DNA of 64,000 nt from UBA5072 sp963822145 (GTDB lineage Bacteria > Bacteroidota > Bacteroidia > Bacteroidales > UBA10428). Positions within the stretch are counted from its first letter, which is position 1. Every line of letters begins with the position of its first letter. The stretch lies in contig CAWGGG010000001.1 of assembly GCA_963822145.1 (NCBI GenBank), positions 124,001 to 188,000 of the forward strand, written 5' to 3'. The notes under the pieces are model-generated. The model made no database searches. It was not told the origin of the DNA and was given only the letters and a program-made list of their open reading frames with translations. Shown here one piece after another: positions 16,090 to 26,103 of this stretch. The position numbers were made by a program, and so were the translations under genes.

Positions 16090-18279
16090 ATGGCAGCAAT
16101 TCGCTTTACAGCACTTTCGGATGCATATGGAAGGCAGGCAATTCCTTATGAAACACCTAAGAAACCAATTTCAGAATACTTTGGCAGTAATGTTTTCGAT
16201 AAAAGAAAAATGGCCAAGTATCTCTCCAAAGAAGCCTATAATCATATCATGGATGCTATTGAGCAGGGTACAAGGATCGACCGTAAAATAGCTGATCAGA
16301 TTGCTTCGGGGATGAAAGCCTGGGCTATCGAGATGGGAGCTACCCACTACACGCACTGGTTCCAGCCATTAACAGAGGGAACAGCAGAAAAACATGATAC
16401 TTTCGTTGATTTCACAGATGATGGAACCGTTATTGAGAAGTTCTCCGGTTCATTACTTGCCCAGCAGGAACCTGATGCTTCGAGTTTTCCGAGCGGAGGC
16501 ATTCGAAACACCTTTGAAGCCCGCGGATATACGGCATGGGATCCTTCGTCTCCGGCCTTTATTGTAGGCAGAACACTGAGCATTCCAACAATTTTCGTTT
16601 CCTACACCGGAGAGGCGTTGGATAACAAAACTCCGCTTCTTAAAGCCCTTCACGCCGTTGACAAGGCTGCCGTTGAAGTTTGTCAGTATTTCGACAAGGA
16701 TGTGAACAAGGTAATTTCAACCCTTGGATGGGAACAGGAATATTTTCTTGTTGATGAGTCTCTTTATAATGCGCGTCCCGACCTGGTGCTCACAGGCCGA
16801 ACACTCATGGGACACGCGTCCGCCAAAGATCAGCAGCTTGAGGATCAATATTTCGGGTCAATTCCTGAAAGAGTATCCGCTTTTATGAATGAATTCGAAA
16901 CAGAATCCTACAAACTTGGAATCCCCGTTAAGACGAGGCATAACGAAGTTGCGCCAAACCAGTTTGAATGCGCGCCCATTTTTGAAGAATGCAATCTGGC
17001 AGTAGATCACAACATTCTGCTGATGGACCTGATGAGAAGGGTTGCCCGGCATCATCATTTCGCTGTTTTGCATCATGAAAAACCATTCAATCATGTTAAC
17101 GGTTCCGGTAAACATTGCAACTGGTCATTGGCTACCAATACCGGTGTAAATCTTTTATCTCCGGGCAAGAATCCCAAAAGCAATCTGCAGTTCCTTACCT
17201 TCCTGGTAAACACGCTTAAAGCAGTTTATAAACATGCAGACCTTCTCAGGGCCAGTGTCGCCACCACGGGAAATGCTCACCGCCTCGGAGCCAATGAAGC
17301 TCCTCCGGCCATTATTTCCGCATTTATCGGCAAACAGCTGACGGACATGCTCAACAAGATTGAGAAGAAAGTTACCAATGACAAAATGAGCCCGGATGAA
17401 AAGACAGAACTGAAGCTTAACATTATAAAGGTTCCTCATATTTTACTTGATAATACTGACCGGAACCGGACTTCACCCTTTGCCTTCACCGGAAATAAGT
17501 TCGAATTCAGAGCCGTTGGTGCTTCAGCCAATACCGCTGTGGCCATGACATCGTTAAACTCGGCTGTTGCGGAACAACTTATCGAATTCAAGAAAGATGT
17601 AGATAAGCTGATTGCCAAGGATGTGAAAAAGGATGAGGCCATTTTCCAGGTGCTGCGCCAGTATATTACCGATTCAAAACCGATCCGCTTTGAGGGAAAC
17701 AATTATAGTGACGACTGGAAGAAAGAAGCAGCAAAACGCGGTCTTTCCAACATCACCAATCCCGTTGAAGCATTAGAAGCCTATCTGTCTCCCAAAACAA
17801 AGAAACTCTTTACTTCTCTAGGGGTAATGACAGAACGTGAAAATGAAGCCCGTACACATGTGAGCTGGGATATCTATACCAAGCGTATACAGATCGAAGC
17901 CCGTGTCCTTGGGGATCTGGTCATGAATCATATTGTACCGGTTGCCATCCGTTACCAGACGGAGCTGATTGAGAATGTCAGGGGTTTGAAAGATTTATAT
18001 GTGGATAAGGAATATAAAGAACTTGCAGGCGCCAGACTTGAACTCATCAAAACCATTTCCCAGCATATAAGTTACATCAAGGCCAAGACCAGTGAGATGA
18101 TCGAGGCCCGTAAAGTGGTCAATAAAATAGAGGATGAAAAGGAAAAAGCGCTGGCCTATTCTACCAAGATCTTCTGCTACCTCGACGATATCCGCTACCA
18201 TGTGGACAAACTGGAACTCATTGTAGATGACGAATACTGGCCGCTTCCAAAATACCGCGAGCTGCTGTTCATCCGGTAA
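16090..18279 (+). CDS. glnN: Glutamine synthetase type III
   Basis: A 729-residue class III enzyme, much larger than GSI (~470). It makes glutamine from glutamate, ammonia and ATP in the cytoplasm. Class features include the N-terminal region with HYTHWFQPLTEGTAEKHD, the catalytic core KTRHNEVAPNQFECAPIFEE, NGSGKHCNWSLAT, and the DRNRTSPFAFTGNKFEFRA motif. The C-terminal helical extension is typical of the class and forms its dodecamer. Transcription is from a clear promoter at 16025 and ends at a strong terminator at 18311, so it is a single-gene unit. Control by nitrogen is probable but no operator is recognised. Confidence 0.96.
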   Translation: MAAIRFTALSDAYGRQAIPYETPKKPISEYFGSNVFDKRKMAKYLSKEAYNHIMDAIEQGTRIDRKIADQIASGMKAWAIEMGATHYTHWFQPLTEGTAEKHDTFVDFTDDGTVIEKFSGSLLAQQEPDASSFPSGGIRNTFEARGYTAWDPSSPAFIVGRTLSIPTIFVSYTGEALDNKTPLLKALHAVDKAAVEVCQYFDKDVNKVISTLGWEQEYFLVDESLYNARPDLVLTGRTLMGHASAKDQQLEDQYFGSIPERVSAFMNEFETESYKLGIPVKTRHNEVAPNQFECAPIFEECNLAVDHNILLMDLMRRVARHHHFAVLHHEKPFNHVNGSGKHCNWSLATNTGVNLLSPGKNPKSNLQFLTFLVNTLKAVYKHADLLRASVATTGNAHRLGANEAPPAIISAFIGKQLTDMLNKIEKKVTNDKMSPDEKTELKLNIIKVPHILLDNTDRNRTSPFAFTGNKFEFRAVGASANTAVAMTSLNSAVAEQLIEFKKDVDKLIAKDVKKDEAIFQVLRQYITDSKPIRFEGNNYSDDWKKEAAKRGLSNITNPVEALEAYLSPKTKKLFTSLGVMTERENEARTHVSWDIYTKRIQIEARVLGDLVMNHIVPVAIRYQTELIENVRGLKDLYVDKEYKELAGARLELIKTISQHISYIKAKTSEMIEARKVVNKIEDEKEKALAYSTKIFCYLDDIRYHVDKLELIVDDEYWPLPKYRELLFIR

Positions 18280-18310
18280 GAAACTTCTTGTGGGTTAGTT
18301 CAATAATTTG

Positions 18311-18339
18311 GGGCCGGCAATATCGCCGGCCCTTTTTTT
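18311..18339 (+). terminator. Rho-independent terminator of glnN
   Basis: A perfect 8-base stem, GGGCCGGC (18311-18318) with GCCGGCCC (18325-18332), a six-base loop and seven T follow the glnN stop by about 30 bases. Confidence 0.93.
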
Positions 18340-18387
18340 GCTCCCCTGAACTGCAGCTTACCGCTCCTGTGCATATCTTCTTTTTAC

Positions 18388-18413
18388 TATATTTGTTCAA
18401 TATACTATTTTTG
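18388..18413 (+). promoter_or_regulatory. Two candidate -7 boxes for the PorE-like gene
   Basis: TATATTTG (18388-18395) and TATTTTTG (18406-18413) both match TAnnTTTG, about 100 and 85 bases before the ATG at 18497. Neither has a clear -33 partner; either would give a leader of roughly 75-95 bases. Confidence 0.4.
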
Positions 18414-18496
18414 CATACGAAGATTGGTTTTCTTCCGTTTTTCACTTTGAAAATCAGCCTTGCGTATAACATCATACCATGTAAAACAATACGATC

Positions 18497-20497
18497 ATGA
18501 TAAACCCGGTGAAATACCTCCTGCTGGCTATTCTTATCATCCCCTGTCTTCAACCGGTTAATGCCCAGAATAAGAAAGCGACAAAAGCATATGCCACGTT
18601 TGATGCGGGAGAATATTATAATGCCATTGACCAGTTCAAGGATGCTTATCAGAAGACAACCGACAAAAAGGAAAAGCTGCACATGGCCTTTTACATCGCT
18701 GAATGTTACCGCAAAGTCGATAATGCTCCCCAGGCTGCTTTATGGTATGGCAAGGTTATCGCCAAGGACTATGAAAATCCGCTTTCGGTGTTGTATTATG
18801 CTGACGCCCTTCGGATGAACCAGAATTATGAAGAGGCTAAATCGCAATACCAGCATTACAAGGAACTGGTGCCCGATGACCCCCGGGGATCCGATGGCAT
18901 TCTTTCATGCGATTTTGCCCTGCAGTGGATGGATCAGCCCACAGGGTACCAGGTTGAGGAAATGAAATTCATCAACTCCAAGAATAACGATTACAGTCCG
19001 GCCTATTCCCGCGGGGATTACCAGGAACTCTACTTTACTTCTTCCCGCGATGAATCAACGGGCAACGCGGATCACGGCGGCACCGGACAGCAATTCTCGG
19101 ATATTTTCTTTTCCACCATGGATAAAAAAGGGAAATGGAGTACCCCCCTCCCCCTTCCCGAACCCTTGAACACTGAAGCAGAAGAAGGAACACCGGAGTT
19201 CACGCCTGATTATAAAAACATATATTTCACCCGCTGCAATGTCAGCAAGCGCAAAGCGCTAGGGTGCGAAATCTTCAGCGCCAAAAAGGAAGATGATAAA
19301 TGGGTTGACCTTCAGTCACTGGCTCTGGCCGATGACAGCGTGGTCATCGCACACCCTGCCCTTGCCCCGGATGAACTCACACTCTATTATGTATCGGACA
19401 TGCAGGGTAGCATGAAATCTTCCGAAGGTGCCTACAGCAAGGATATCTGGATGGTCACCCGGGCCAGCCGAAATGCGAAATGGGGAAGTCCGGTCAACCT
19501 TGGCTCACCCGTCAATTCTCCGGGTGATGAATTGTTTCCCTATGTTCATGCTGACGGCACCCTGTATTTTTCATCTAACGGCCACATCGGGATGGGCGGA
19601 CTCGACATTTATAAAGCCTCCAAAAGCGAAAGCGGACAATGGCTGGTGGAGAACATGAAATATCCCATCAATTCCGCAGCAGATGATTTCGGGATCATTT
19701 TCGAAAAAGAACGTGAAAGCGGATATTTTGCTTCTTCGCGTAAAGGCAAAACCGGAGATGATATTTACAGTTTCCTGCTGCCTCCCCTCAAGTTCAGTAT
19801 AGTGGGGGTGGTCAAAAATGATAAAACGGATGAAATTATCCCTGAAGCTGTAATAAAATCCATCGGCAGTGATGGCATAACCCTGGATACCAAATCGGGC
19901 AAGGATGGTATATTCCGGTTTAACCTGAAACCGGGTACCGATTACGTATTTATCGCCGAGAAGCCCGGCTTCCTGAAAGGAAAAGAACGGGAATCCACCA
20001 AAGGTTTCTCCCAAAGCACGGAATTTAAAACCGAGATTTACCTGGCTTCCATCGAGACCCCCATTGAAGTGGAGAACATCTTCTTCGACCTGGATAAGGC
20101 AGACCTGAGGCCGGAATCCATGGTATCACTGGATAAACTGGTGGAAACCCTGAATGACAATCCGAACATCGTGATTGAGCTCGGCTCGCATACCGACTCA
20201 CGGGCATCCGATGCCTATAATATGGATCTTTCCCTTCGCAGGGCACAATCGGTCGTCAATTATCTCATCGAAAAGGGAATAGCACGCGATCGCCTGGTTG
20301 CCAAGGGTTATGGCGAATCTCAGCCCAAGACGGTGGAAAAACAGGATAATGCCGCCTATTCTTTCCTGCCCTTAGGAACTGTCCTTACAGAAAGCTTTAT
20401 CAACGGACTGGGTGATGAGGATCGGCAGGAAATGGCTCATTTTCTCAACCGCCGTACGGAATTTAAGGTACTGCGGACGGATTACAGCGGAAAGTAA
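18497..20497 (+). CDS. PorE-like OmpA-family protein: TPR, PD40 propeller, CarboxypepD-like and OmpA domains
   Basis: A 666-residue periplasmic protein. The domain order is a signal peptide (cleavage near NAQ-N), TPR repeats (about 27-140), a WD40-like PD40 beta-propeller (about 150-430, with repeats like DELFPYVHADGTLYFSSNG), a carboxypeptidase-regulatory-like domain (about 435-530), and an OmpA peptidoglycan-binding domain (about 540-650, ending NRRTEFKVL). This order and length match Porphyromonas gingivalis PorE (PG1058), the peptidoglycan-linked T9SS component. Several Bacteroidota paralogues share the layout without a T9SS role, so the assignment is by architecture only. No standard lipobox is seen, whereas PorE is a lipoprotein. 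Confidence 0.85.
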   Translation: MINPVKYLLLAILIIPCLQPVNAQNKKATKAYATFDAGEYYNAIDQFKDAYQKTTDKKEKLHMAFYIAECYRKVDNAPQAALWYGKVIAKDYENPLSVLYYADALRMNQNYEEAKSQYQHYKELVPDDPRGSDGILSCDFALQWMDQPTGYQVEEMKFINSKNNDYSPAYSRGDYQELYFTSSRDESTGNADHGGTGQQFSDIFFSTMDKKGKWSTPLPLPEPLNTEAEEGTPEFTPDYKNIYFTRCNVSKRKALGCEIFSAKKEDDKWVDLQSLALADDSVVIAHPALAPDELTLYYVSDMQGSMKSSEGAYSKDIWMVTRASRNAKWGSPVNLGSPVNSPGDELFPYVHADGTLYFSSNGHIGMGGLDIYKASKSESGQWLVENMKYPINSAADDFGIIFEKERESGYFASSRKGKTGDDIYSFLLPPLKFSIVGVVKNDKTDEIIPEAVIKSIGSDGITLDTKSGKDGIFRFNLKPGTDYVFIAEKPGFLKGKERESTKGFSQSTEFKTEIYLASIETPIEVENIFFDLDKADLRPESMVSLDKLVETLNDNPNIVIELGSHTDSRASDAYNMDLSLRRAQSVVNYLIEKGIARDRLVAKGYGESQPKTVEKQDNAAYSFLPLGTVLTESFINGLGDEDRQEMAHFLNRRTEFKVLRTDYSGK

Positions 20498-20518
20498 GTT
20501 ATATTAAACAGGCTTTTT

Positions 20519-21016
20519 TCAGAAGGCAATGTCGGTTGTAGATTCAACATTGCTTTTGTTGCCATCCCGGTCAACAATGTAAAAATCATACCGGATCGTA
20601 TCATAAGGCGGCGTCAGAAGATAAAAGATCTGCAGCTTAATCTCACCCCGTATGGTTTTATTCTGACCGGTGCGACTCAGACTTTCGTTCCGGGCAATTG
20701 AATACCGTCGGCCGTAAGTTTCTGCGTCAATGGAATCATATTCCCCGTCAATCTTGCTGTAGGGAAGAAGGATGAGATTATCCTTGTTGATGTCGGGAAA
20801 GGTTATGGTATCGGTGCCAAAATCGGCATTGCCATCCTGGAAAGAGAAGACCAGCTCGCCGGCTTCGATCGTAAATTCAAAAGTATCCGCCAGGAAAGGC
20901 GTATAACTCTTGAAATGGATTTCAGGGATGTTACTGACCTTATCAAAAGGTTCACAGGATGTCAGCAGCAAAGCGGAAACAGCCAGGGCCGGAATTATGC
21001 ATGACAGTGATTTCAT
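20519..21016 (-). CDS. Lipoprotein of unknown function
   Basis: About 165 residues from the ATG at 21016 (an in-frame ATG two codons earlier at 21022 is equally possible). The start MKSLSCIIPALAVSALLLTSC is a lipoprotein signal with lipobox LTSC. The mature part is beta-rich with no domain I recognise; it contains FTIEAGELVFSFQDGNADFG and DFYIVDRDGNKSNVE, suggesting a small Ig-like fold. It is the last gene of the minus-strand run that starts at glmM, 50 bases after der, and converges with the PorE-like gene. Confidence 0.75.
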   Translation of the reverse strand: MKSLSCIIPALAVSALLLTSCEPFDKVSNIPEIHFKSYTPFLADTFEFTIEAGELVFSFQDGNADFGTDTITFPDINKDNLILLPYSKIDGEYDSIDAETYGRRYSIARNESLSRTGQNKTIRGEIKLQIFYLLTPPYDTIRYDFYIVDRDGNKSNVESTTDIAF

Positions 21017-21066
21017 AGGCATGTTCTCATGATCGTGAAAGGATTGCCGCAAATAATAAGCCAAAA

Positions 21067-22371
21067 TTACTTTTCTCTCATGAATATTTGTATGGGCACC
21101 CCGGTAAAATCAAAATTCTGCCTGATCTGATTCTCAAGGTACCGTTTGTAAGGCTCTTTAACATATTTCGGAAAGTTGCAGAAGAAAGCAAAGGCAGGGG
21201 CGTGTGTCGGCAATTGTGTGATGTATTTTATCTTGACGAACTTCCCCTTTAATGCCGGAGGCGGGTAATCCTCAATGACCTTCAACATCACTTCATTCAG
21301 GGTAGAGGTTGGGATCTTGCGTATCCTGTTGTTGTATACCTCCAAGGCCTTTTCGATCACCTTGTGAATGCGTACTTTATTTAAAGCTGAAACGAAGATG
21401 ACGGGAACGTTGCGGAAGGGGGCTATTTTTTCCAGGATCTCTTTTTCATAATCTCTGGCGGTATTGGTGCTCTTTTCCAGCAAATCCCACTTATTGACCA
21501 GGATCACCAGGCCCTTGTTGTTCTTGTGAATGATGTTGAGAATCGATAGGTCCTGCGATTCAATCCCCTGCGCGGCATCAATCATCAGCAGGCAGACATC
21601 GGAATATTCAATGGTCCTGATGGAACGCATTACAGAATAAAACTCAATATTCTCCGTTACTTTTCCCTTTTTCCTTATTCCGGCCGTATCCACCAGAAAA
21701 AAATCATGATCGTATTTTTTATATCGGGTGAATATGGAATCACGTGTGGTTCCTGCAATGGGCGTGACAATATGCTTTTCTTCACCGAGCAGGGAATTGA
21801 TCAAGGTCGATTTCCCCACATTGGGGCGTCCCACGACTGCGATACGGGGTAATTCGGGTAATTCTTCCTCGGCGGCCCCGGTAAAGCTCTTCACCACGTC
21901 ATCCAGTAAATCCCCGGTTCCACTGCCATTTATGGAAGAAATTTTATAGATATCCCCCAATCCCAGACCATAGAAAACATCGGCCTCATAGTGCCGGGCC
22001 AAATTATCCACTTTGTTCACAACCAGCAGGGTTTTCTTGTTGCTTTTGCGCAACAATCCTGCAATGGTTTTATCCATTTCCGTGATCCCGTCTTTGACGT
22101 CCACAAGGACCAGGAGGACATCGGCTTCTTCTATAGCCAGGAGCACCTGCTTCCGGATCTCTTCTTCAAAGATATCATCGGAACCTTCGACATAGCCGCC
22201 GGTATCGATCACGGAAAATTCAACGCCATTCCAGATTGATTTCCCATAATGCCGGTCGCGCGTTACCCCGCTGGTTTCATGTACGATGGCATCCCTGCTT
22301 TCGATAAGGCGGTTGAACAGGGTGGATTTCCCAACATTGGGTCTGCCTAATATGGCAACAATATTACTCAT
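21067..22371 (-). CDS. der: Ribosome-assembly GTPase Der (EngA)
   Basis: A 434-residue protein with the tandem G domains that only Der has: GRPNVGKST near residue 8 and again near 181, each with DTGG/DTAG and NKVD/NKWD motifs, followed by a KH-like domain that ends KYLENQIRQNFDFTGVPIQIF. Der acts in assembly of the 50S subunit in the cytoplasm. It follows the Dabb gene by 17 bases in the same operon as era, so two essential ribosome-assembly GTPases are coexpressed. Confidence 0.97.
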   Translation of the reverse strand: MSNIVAILGRPNVGKSTLFNRLIESRDAIVHETSGVTRDRHYGKSIWNGVEFSVIDTGGYVEGSDDIFEEEIRKQVLLAIEEADVLLVLVDVKDGITEMDKTIAGLLRKSNKKTLLVVNKVDNLARHYEADVFYGLGLGDIYKISSINGSGTGDLLDDVVKSFTGAAEEELPELPRIAVVGRPNVGKSTLINSLLGEEKHIVTPIAGTTRDSIFTRYKKYDHDFFLVDTAGIRKKGKVTENIEFYSVMRSIRTIEYSDVCLLMIDAAQGIESQDLSILNIIHKNNKGLVILVNKWDLLEKSTNTARDYEKEILEKIAPFRNVPVIFVSALNKVRIHKVIEKALEVYNNRIRKIPTSTLNEVMLKVIEDYPPPALKGKFVKIKYITQLPTHAPAFAFFCNFPKYVKEPYKRYLENQIRQNFDFTGVPIQIFMREK

Positions 22372-22388
22372 GCAATAAGGGAAGTATT

Positions 22389-22694
22389 TTAAAACTCATA
22401 GTCGATGGCACTCCTGTTCAGCCTTACATTCTTAATGTATTCAACCACCTCCAGGTGTGCCGGGTGTTTCTGGTAGGCCTCAAGATCGGCCCAGGAATTA
22501 AACTCGCTGATCAGTACAACATCAAAGTTGTCCTCGGGAGCTGAAGGGGCGTTAAAATATACATCCAGGGCGGCTATTTCCCGGATACGGCCCTTGAGAT
22601 CGAGAATCCGCGCCTTTACCTCCGCCATTCTTTCGAACTTGTTGCGGGGTGTATCTCCCGGCCGGATCGTCCACATCACGATGTGTTTTATCAT
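22389..22694 (-). CDS. Dabb (stress-responsive A/B barrel) domain protein
   Basis: A 101-residue single-domain protein starting MIKHIVMWTIRPGDTPRNKF. The pattern of an N-terminal strand with HIVMW, a helix, and HPAHLEVVEYIKNV at the end is that of the Dabb dimeric alpha-beta barrel family. No function is settled. The ATG at 22694 is used here; a TTG five codons upstream is less likely because family members start with MIKHIV. It sits between era and der with short gaps and is surely cotranscribed. Confidence 0.88.
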   Translation of the reverse strand: MIKHIVMWTIRPGDTPRNKFERMAEVKARILDLKGRIREIAALDVYFNAPSAPEDNFDVVLISEFNSWADLEAYQKHPAHLEVVEYIKNVRLNRSAIDYEF

Positions 22695-22715
22695 GCTGTT
22701 TTTTTTCAAAGGTAG

Positions 22716-23588
22716 TCAATATCCAAATCTTTTCAGGATTTTGTCATTATTGCGCCAATCCTGAGAAACCTTGACCTGTAATCCCAGATAAACCTTTTTG
22801 CCCAGGAATTTCTCCACATCAATGCGGGCTTCGGTACCCGTTTTTTTCAATGCCGCTCCCCGGTGACCAATGATGATCCCTTTCTGGGTCTCACGCATCA
22901 CATGGATAATGGCATTGATTCGTATCATGTCATCCGCCTCTTTGAAAGAATCAATCACCACTTCACAGGAATAGGGGATCTCTTTCTGATAGTTCAGAAA
23001 GATCTTCTCCCGGATGATTTCGGATACAAAAAACCGCTCCGGTCTGTCCGTGAGAGATTCATCAGGATAGTAAACCGGACCTGAAGGAAGTTTATCCAGA
23101 ATGGTATTAAAAAGTAAGGTTGTATTGTGCTTATACAGGGCAGAGATCAGCATCACCTCAGCCTGAGGAAGGGTCTCCCTCCACTTCGCTGCAAGCAGCT
23201 CCAAAGACTCAGGGGTAGACAGATCAGTTTTATTAACGGCTACAATTACCGGAATATCGCATTTACCGAGCCTGGCAATGAAGGTTTCATTTTTATCTGA
23301 CTGCTCCACCACATCAGTTACATAGAGAATCACATCGGCATCGGTGATTGCTGTGTGTACAAACCGCATCATATTGTTGTGCAGCTTATATACTGGTTTC
23401 ACAATTCCCGGCGTATCTGAAAAAATAACCTGGTAGCCGTTCCCGTTTACAACCCCCAGGATCCTGTGCCGGGTAGTCTGGGCCTTTGCTGTAATAATAG
23501 AAAGCTTCTCACCCACCAACTCATTCATGAGGGTGGATTTCCCCACGTTTGGATTTCCGATGATGTTAACAAAGCCAGATTTGAACAT
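22716..23588 (-). CDS. era: Ribosome-assembly GTPase Era
   Basis: A 290-residue protein with one G domain (GNPNVGKST at residues 12-20, DTPG, NKTD) and a C-terminal KH domain with GAALKKTGTEARIDVEKFL. Era binds the 3' end of 16S rRNA during 30S maturation. The ATG at 23588 gives MFKSGFVNIIGNPNVGKS, the normal start. It follows the DUF5686 gene by 15 bases. Confidence 0.97.
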   Translation of the reverse strand: MFKSGFVNIIGNPNVGKSTLMNELVGEKLSIITAKAQTTRHRILGVVNGNGYQVIFSDTPGIVKPVYKLHNNMMRFVHTAITDADVILYVTDVVEQSDKNETFIARLGKCDIPVIVAVNKTDLSTPESLELLAAKWRETLPQAEVMLISALYKHNTTLLFNTILDKLPSGPVYYPDESLTDRPERFFVSEIIREKIFLNYQKEIPYSCEVVIDSFKEADDMIRINAIIHVMRETQKGIIIGHRGAALKKTGTEARIDVEKFLGKKVYLGLQVKVSQDWRNNDKILKRFGY

Positions 23589-23603
23589 GGTTCCGGAGGA
23601 TGA

Positions 23604-26099
23604 TCATTTAAGGTTAAACTGGAGGCTTAATTTGAATGCAAAGTTATCAATAGTTTCAGATAAAGCATAAGGGCCATAACGATAGAAGACTCCGATCCCA
23701 TATCGGAAAATCTGAATCCTGAAAATATTGTTGATCAGCAACCCGCTTTCAAAATAGCCTTGTTCCATAGTACTGTATGTTATATTTTCATGATGCGCGG
23801 TGCTCTTCAGCTGTCCGTAGCCAATGTTCTGAACCAGGGCAATCTCGGGTTGCAGTTTTCCGCGTCCTTTAAACAGCAGTTTACCGAAGTCCTGCTTGAT
23901 AAAAAGTGCCATGAACCGGTCAGAAAGAAACTCATTGAAACGCATGGTCCCAAACGATTGCTCCGCTTCCAGTGTAAAGGGTTTATAACTGCCCATCCCG
24001 GCATAGAGCTTGCTGTAGGGAACCCCATCGGTTACCAGTCCGGTTACCATAGCCAGACGCGTATCGCCAAGTGCCTTTGTGGTGAATACCTTGGTGATTT
24101 TCATCTCGGTGCGCCAATAGTTGAATTCACCATCAAACCAGCTTAGGCCTCGCCCTGCATTGAAATACACCACCGGGTAACGGGTGCCCATGGAGAACTT
24201 GTTGCCCCTGGGAGTTTTCATAAAGGATTCTTTAAAAGCATATTTCAACCGGATGCCCGTTTCTGTAATATAAAAATCAGAAACAATAACCTGGGGATTC
24301 TCATCCGAAAGGCTGTAGCCGTAACCGTTGGTTGGCATAAGGTAACTGTGGTACAGGTAAGGCTGTGCCGTAAGATATTTGAATGCCCGGAACGACAGTG
24401 AAACACCGGCCTCTTTGGTCAGATCCATTACTTCCAACATGTAATTCCTGAGGAAGGAGGTCCCCGAAAAGGACCAGGTCTCATTGAATCTTACACCCCC
24501 GGATTCCCGCACATCATCGAGATAGTACAGGGTCAGTTCCAGTTCCTGTTTCTGCCAGAGATTGAAGGTCACGCTTCCGCTGTATTTAAAGGCATCATCC
24601 CGAAAGCTGTAAGCAAAATATCCTCCCAGAGTCAAAAGCCTTGAAAGCTGCGGAGTAGTCCTTCCTCCGGCACCCAGGCGAAGGCCCTCGTAAGCATTGT
24701 AATCAATAAACCTCCTGAGATCGAAATTCCAGTATCGGCCTGGCAGATAGCCTGTGAGCAGGGTTTCAAAAGAAGTCATGGTGCGGTCCAGATGCTCGGC
24801 CTTGCCAATACTGTCGATTACCCGGTATGTCTCCTGTTCACGGCTGCTGAGGGAATCCACCCTGTAGGAATTCCATACCTGGTCGGGTTGTTTATGGGCA
24901 TCAGGACTTACTTCTATTTGCACGCTGGAAAACTCGCTTTTATCATAAAACGGGTGGAAATTGATATTTACAATATAGGATTTACCGGTTCCGATAATGT
25001 TTACTGGCATAGCGTCATTCCCGAACTGGGATGCATTAAAGGAGATTGTGGTATTCAGGAGGACCGGAAACCACCGGGTACCTTCTATAAAGTCATATTG
25101 CTGTTGTATGGAAACCTTAAACGGACTGCCCTTTTCATCATTGGCTTCAGCCAGTACATTCTGGATTGCATAGCCGTTAGAATTGATGTAGAGAACCCCC
25201 TTCATGCCGTTAAAGTTCTTCCCTTTCCTGGGCCGGAAGGATATGATAAAGACCGTATCTCTCTGTTCGGTATACACGGTATCCTGGATGAGAAAAAAAT
25301 ACTTGTCGGTACTCCCTGTACTGATTGGATTCAGAAACTGCCTGTTGGCAATGTTCACGAAATTCTCATAAAAGGAGAATGATTGAAACTGCCTGGCCAT
25401 CACAACAAAGGAAGGCTGCGACACCCCCGAAACCTTGGAAGCAATGATTTCCTCCTTATTCTCCTCGGGTGAAAAATACTTGCGGCTGCTTACTGACTCC
25501 ATGATAAACAGGTACTGTTTTTCCAGGAAACGCCGGGTGTCTATTCTGCCCTTCCTGTCCATCCCATAGGGGAGCGTATCTGGCAGGTTATAGGGCAGTG
25601 TACCCAGTGAATCAACCGCAGTTGCCCCCCCGGAACTGTCGGGATCCACGCCAAAAACCAGCTTATCATAGGAAATATAGGAAAAGGGACCGGACTTTTC
25701 GGGATTGTTTTTGTTCCGGTTTGTTGTGGCCAGTTCAATGATCCGGTGAGCAGGGTTCTCCGATGGGTAAACCACCACTTCGGCAATGTCGTAGGGGTCA
25801 GGACTCAGACTGATGATCAGGTTATTCAGGGATGCAGCCGGAGTGAGGGCAATGTTCTTCGACCGGTAGCCCACATAACTCAACCTTAAGAAATTAATAC
25901 GGTTGGTCCGGGGGATCCTGAAGTTGCCTTCAAGGTTGGTAACAACGCCCTGGCCAGATTCATTATAAACAATGCTGACAAAGGTGAGCGGTTCATGGCT
26001 GATGCTGTCAACCACCATGCCGGTGATAAACCCGTCCTGAGAAAACATCCATTGTCCTGTCAGGAAAATGGCAAAAAACAAAACCAGCCGGCGCACCAT
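23604..26099 (-). CDS. Outer-membrane DUF5686 protein with carboxypeptidase-regulatory-like domain
   Basis: An 831-residue outer-membrane protein with a signal peptide (MVRRLVLFFAIFLTGQWMFS), an N-terminal CarboxypepD_reg-like domain (about 25-105, GMVVDSISHEPLTFVSIVYN) and the DUF5686 region, which ends in strands typical of a beta-barrel (last residues FAFKLSLQFNLK). The family resembles TonB-dependent receptors without plug and TonB box; its role is unknown. It begins four bases after the glmM stop and precedes era, an odd envelope gene within a housekeeping operon. A paralogue lies at 59479-61938. Confidence 0.88.
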   Translation of the reverse strand: MVRRLVLFFAIFLTGQWMFSQDGFITGMVVDSISHEPLTFVSIVYNESGQGVVTNLEGNFRIPRTNRINFLRLSYVGYRSKNIALTPAASLNNLIISLSPDPYDIAEVVVYPSENPAHRIIELATTNRNKNNPEKSGPFSYISYDKLVFGVDPDSSGGATAVDSLGTLPYNLPDTLPYGMDRKGRIDTRRFLEKQYLFIMESVSSRKYFSPEENKEEIIASKVSGVSQPSFVVMARQFQSFSFYENFVNIANRQFLNPISTGSTDKYFFLIQDTVYTEQRDTVFIISFRPRKGKNFNGMKGVLYINSNGYAIQNVLAEANDEKGSPFKVSIQQQYDFIEGTRWFPVLLNTTISFNASQFGNDAMPVNIIGTGKSYIVNINFHPFYDKSEFSSVQIEVSPDAHKQPDQVWNSYRVDSLSSREQETYRVIDSIGKAEHLDRTMTSFETLLTGYLPGRYWNFDLRRFIDYNAYEGLRLGAGGRTTPQLSRLLTLGGYFAYSFRDDAFKYSGSVTFNLWQKQELELTLYYLDDVRESGGVRFNETWSFSGTSFLRNYMLEVMDLTKEAGVSLSFRAFKYLTAQPYLYHSYLMPTNGYGYSLSDENPQVIVSDFYITETGIRLKYAFKESFMKTPRGNKFSMGTRYPVVYFNAGRGLSWFDGEFNYWRTEMKITKVFTTKALGDTRLAMVTGLVTDGVPYSKLYAGMGSYKPFTLEAEQSFGTMRFNEFLSDRFMALFIKQDFGKLLFKGRGKLQPEIALVQNIGYGQLKSTAHHENITYSTMEQGYFESGLLINNIFRIQIFRYGIGVFYRYGPYALSETIDNFAFKLSLQFNLK

Positions 26100-26103
26100 G
26101 GTT

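Noticed and set aside
16055..16291. Small frame overlapping the start of glnN
   Set aside because: It begins inside the predicted promoter and runs through glutamine synthetase in another frame.
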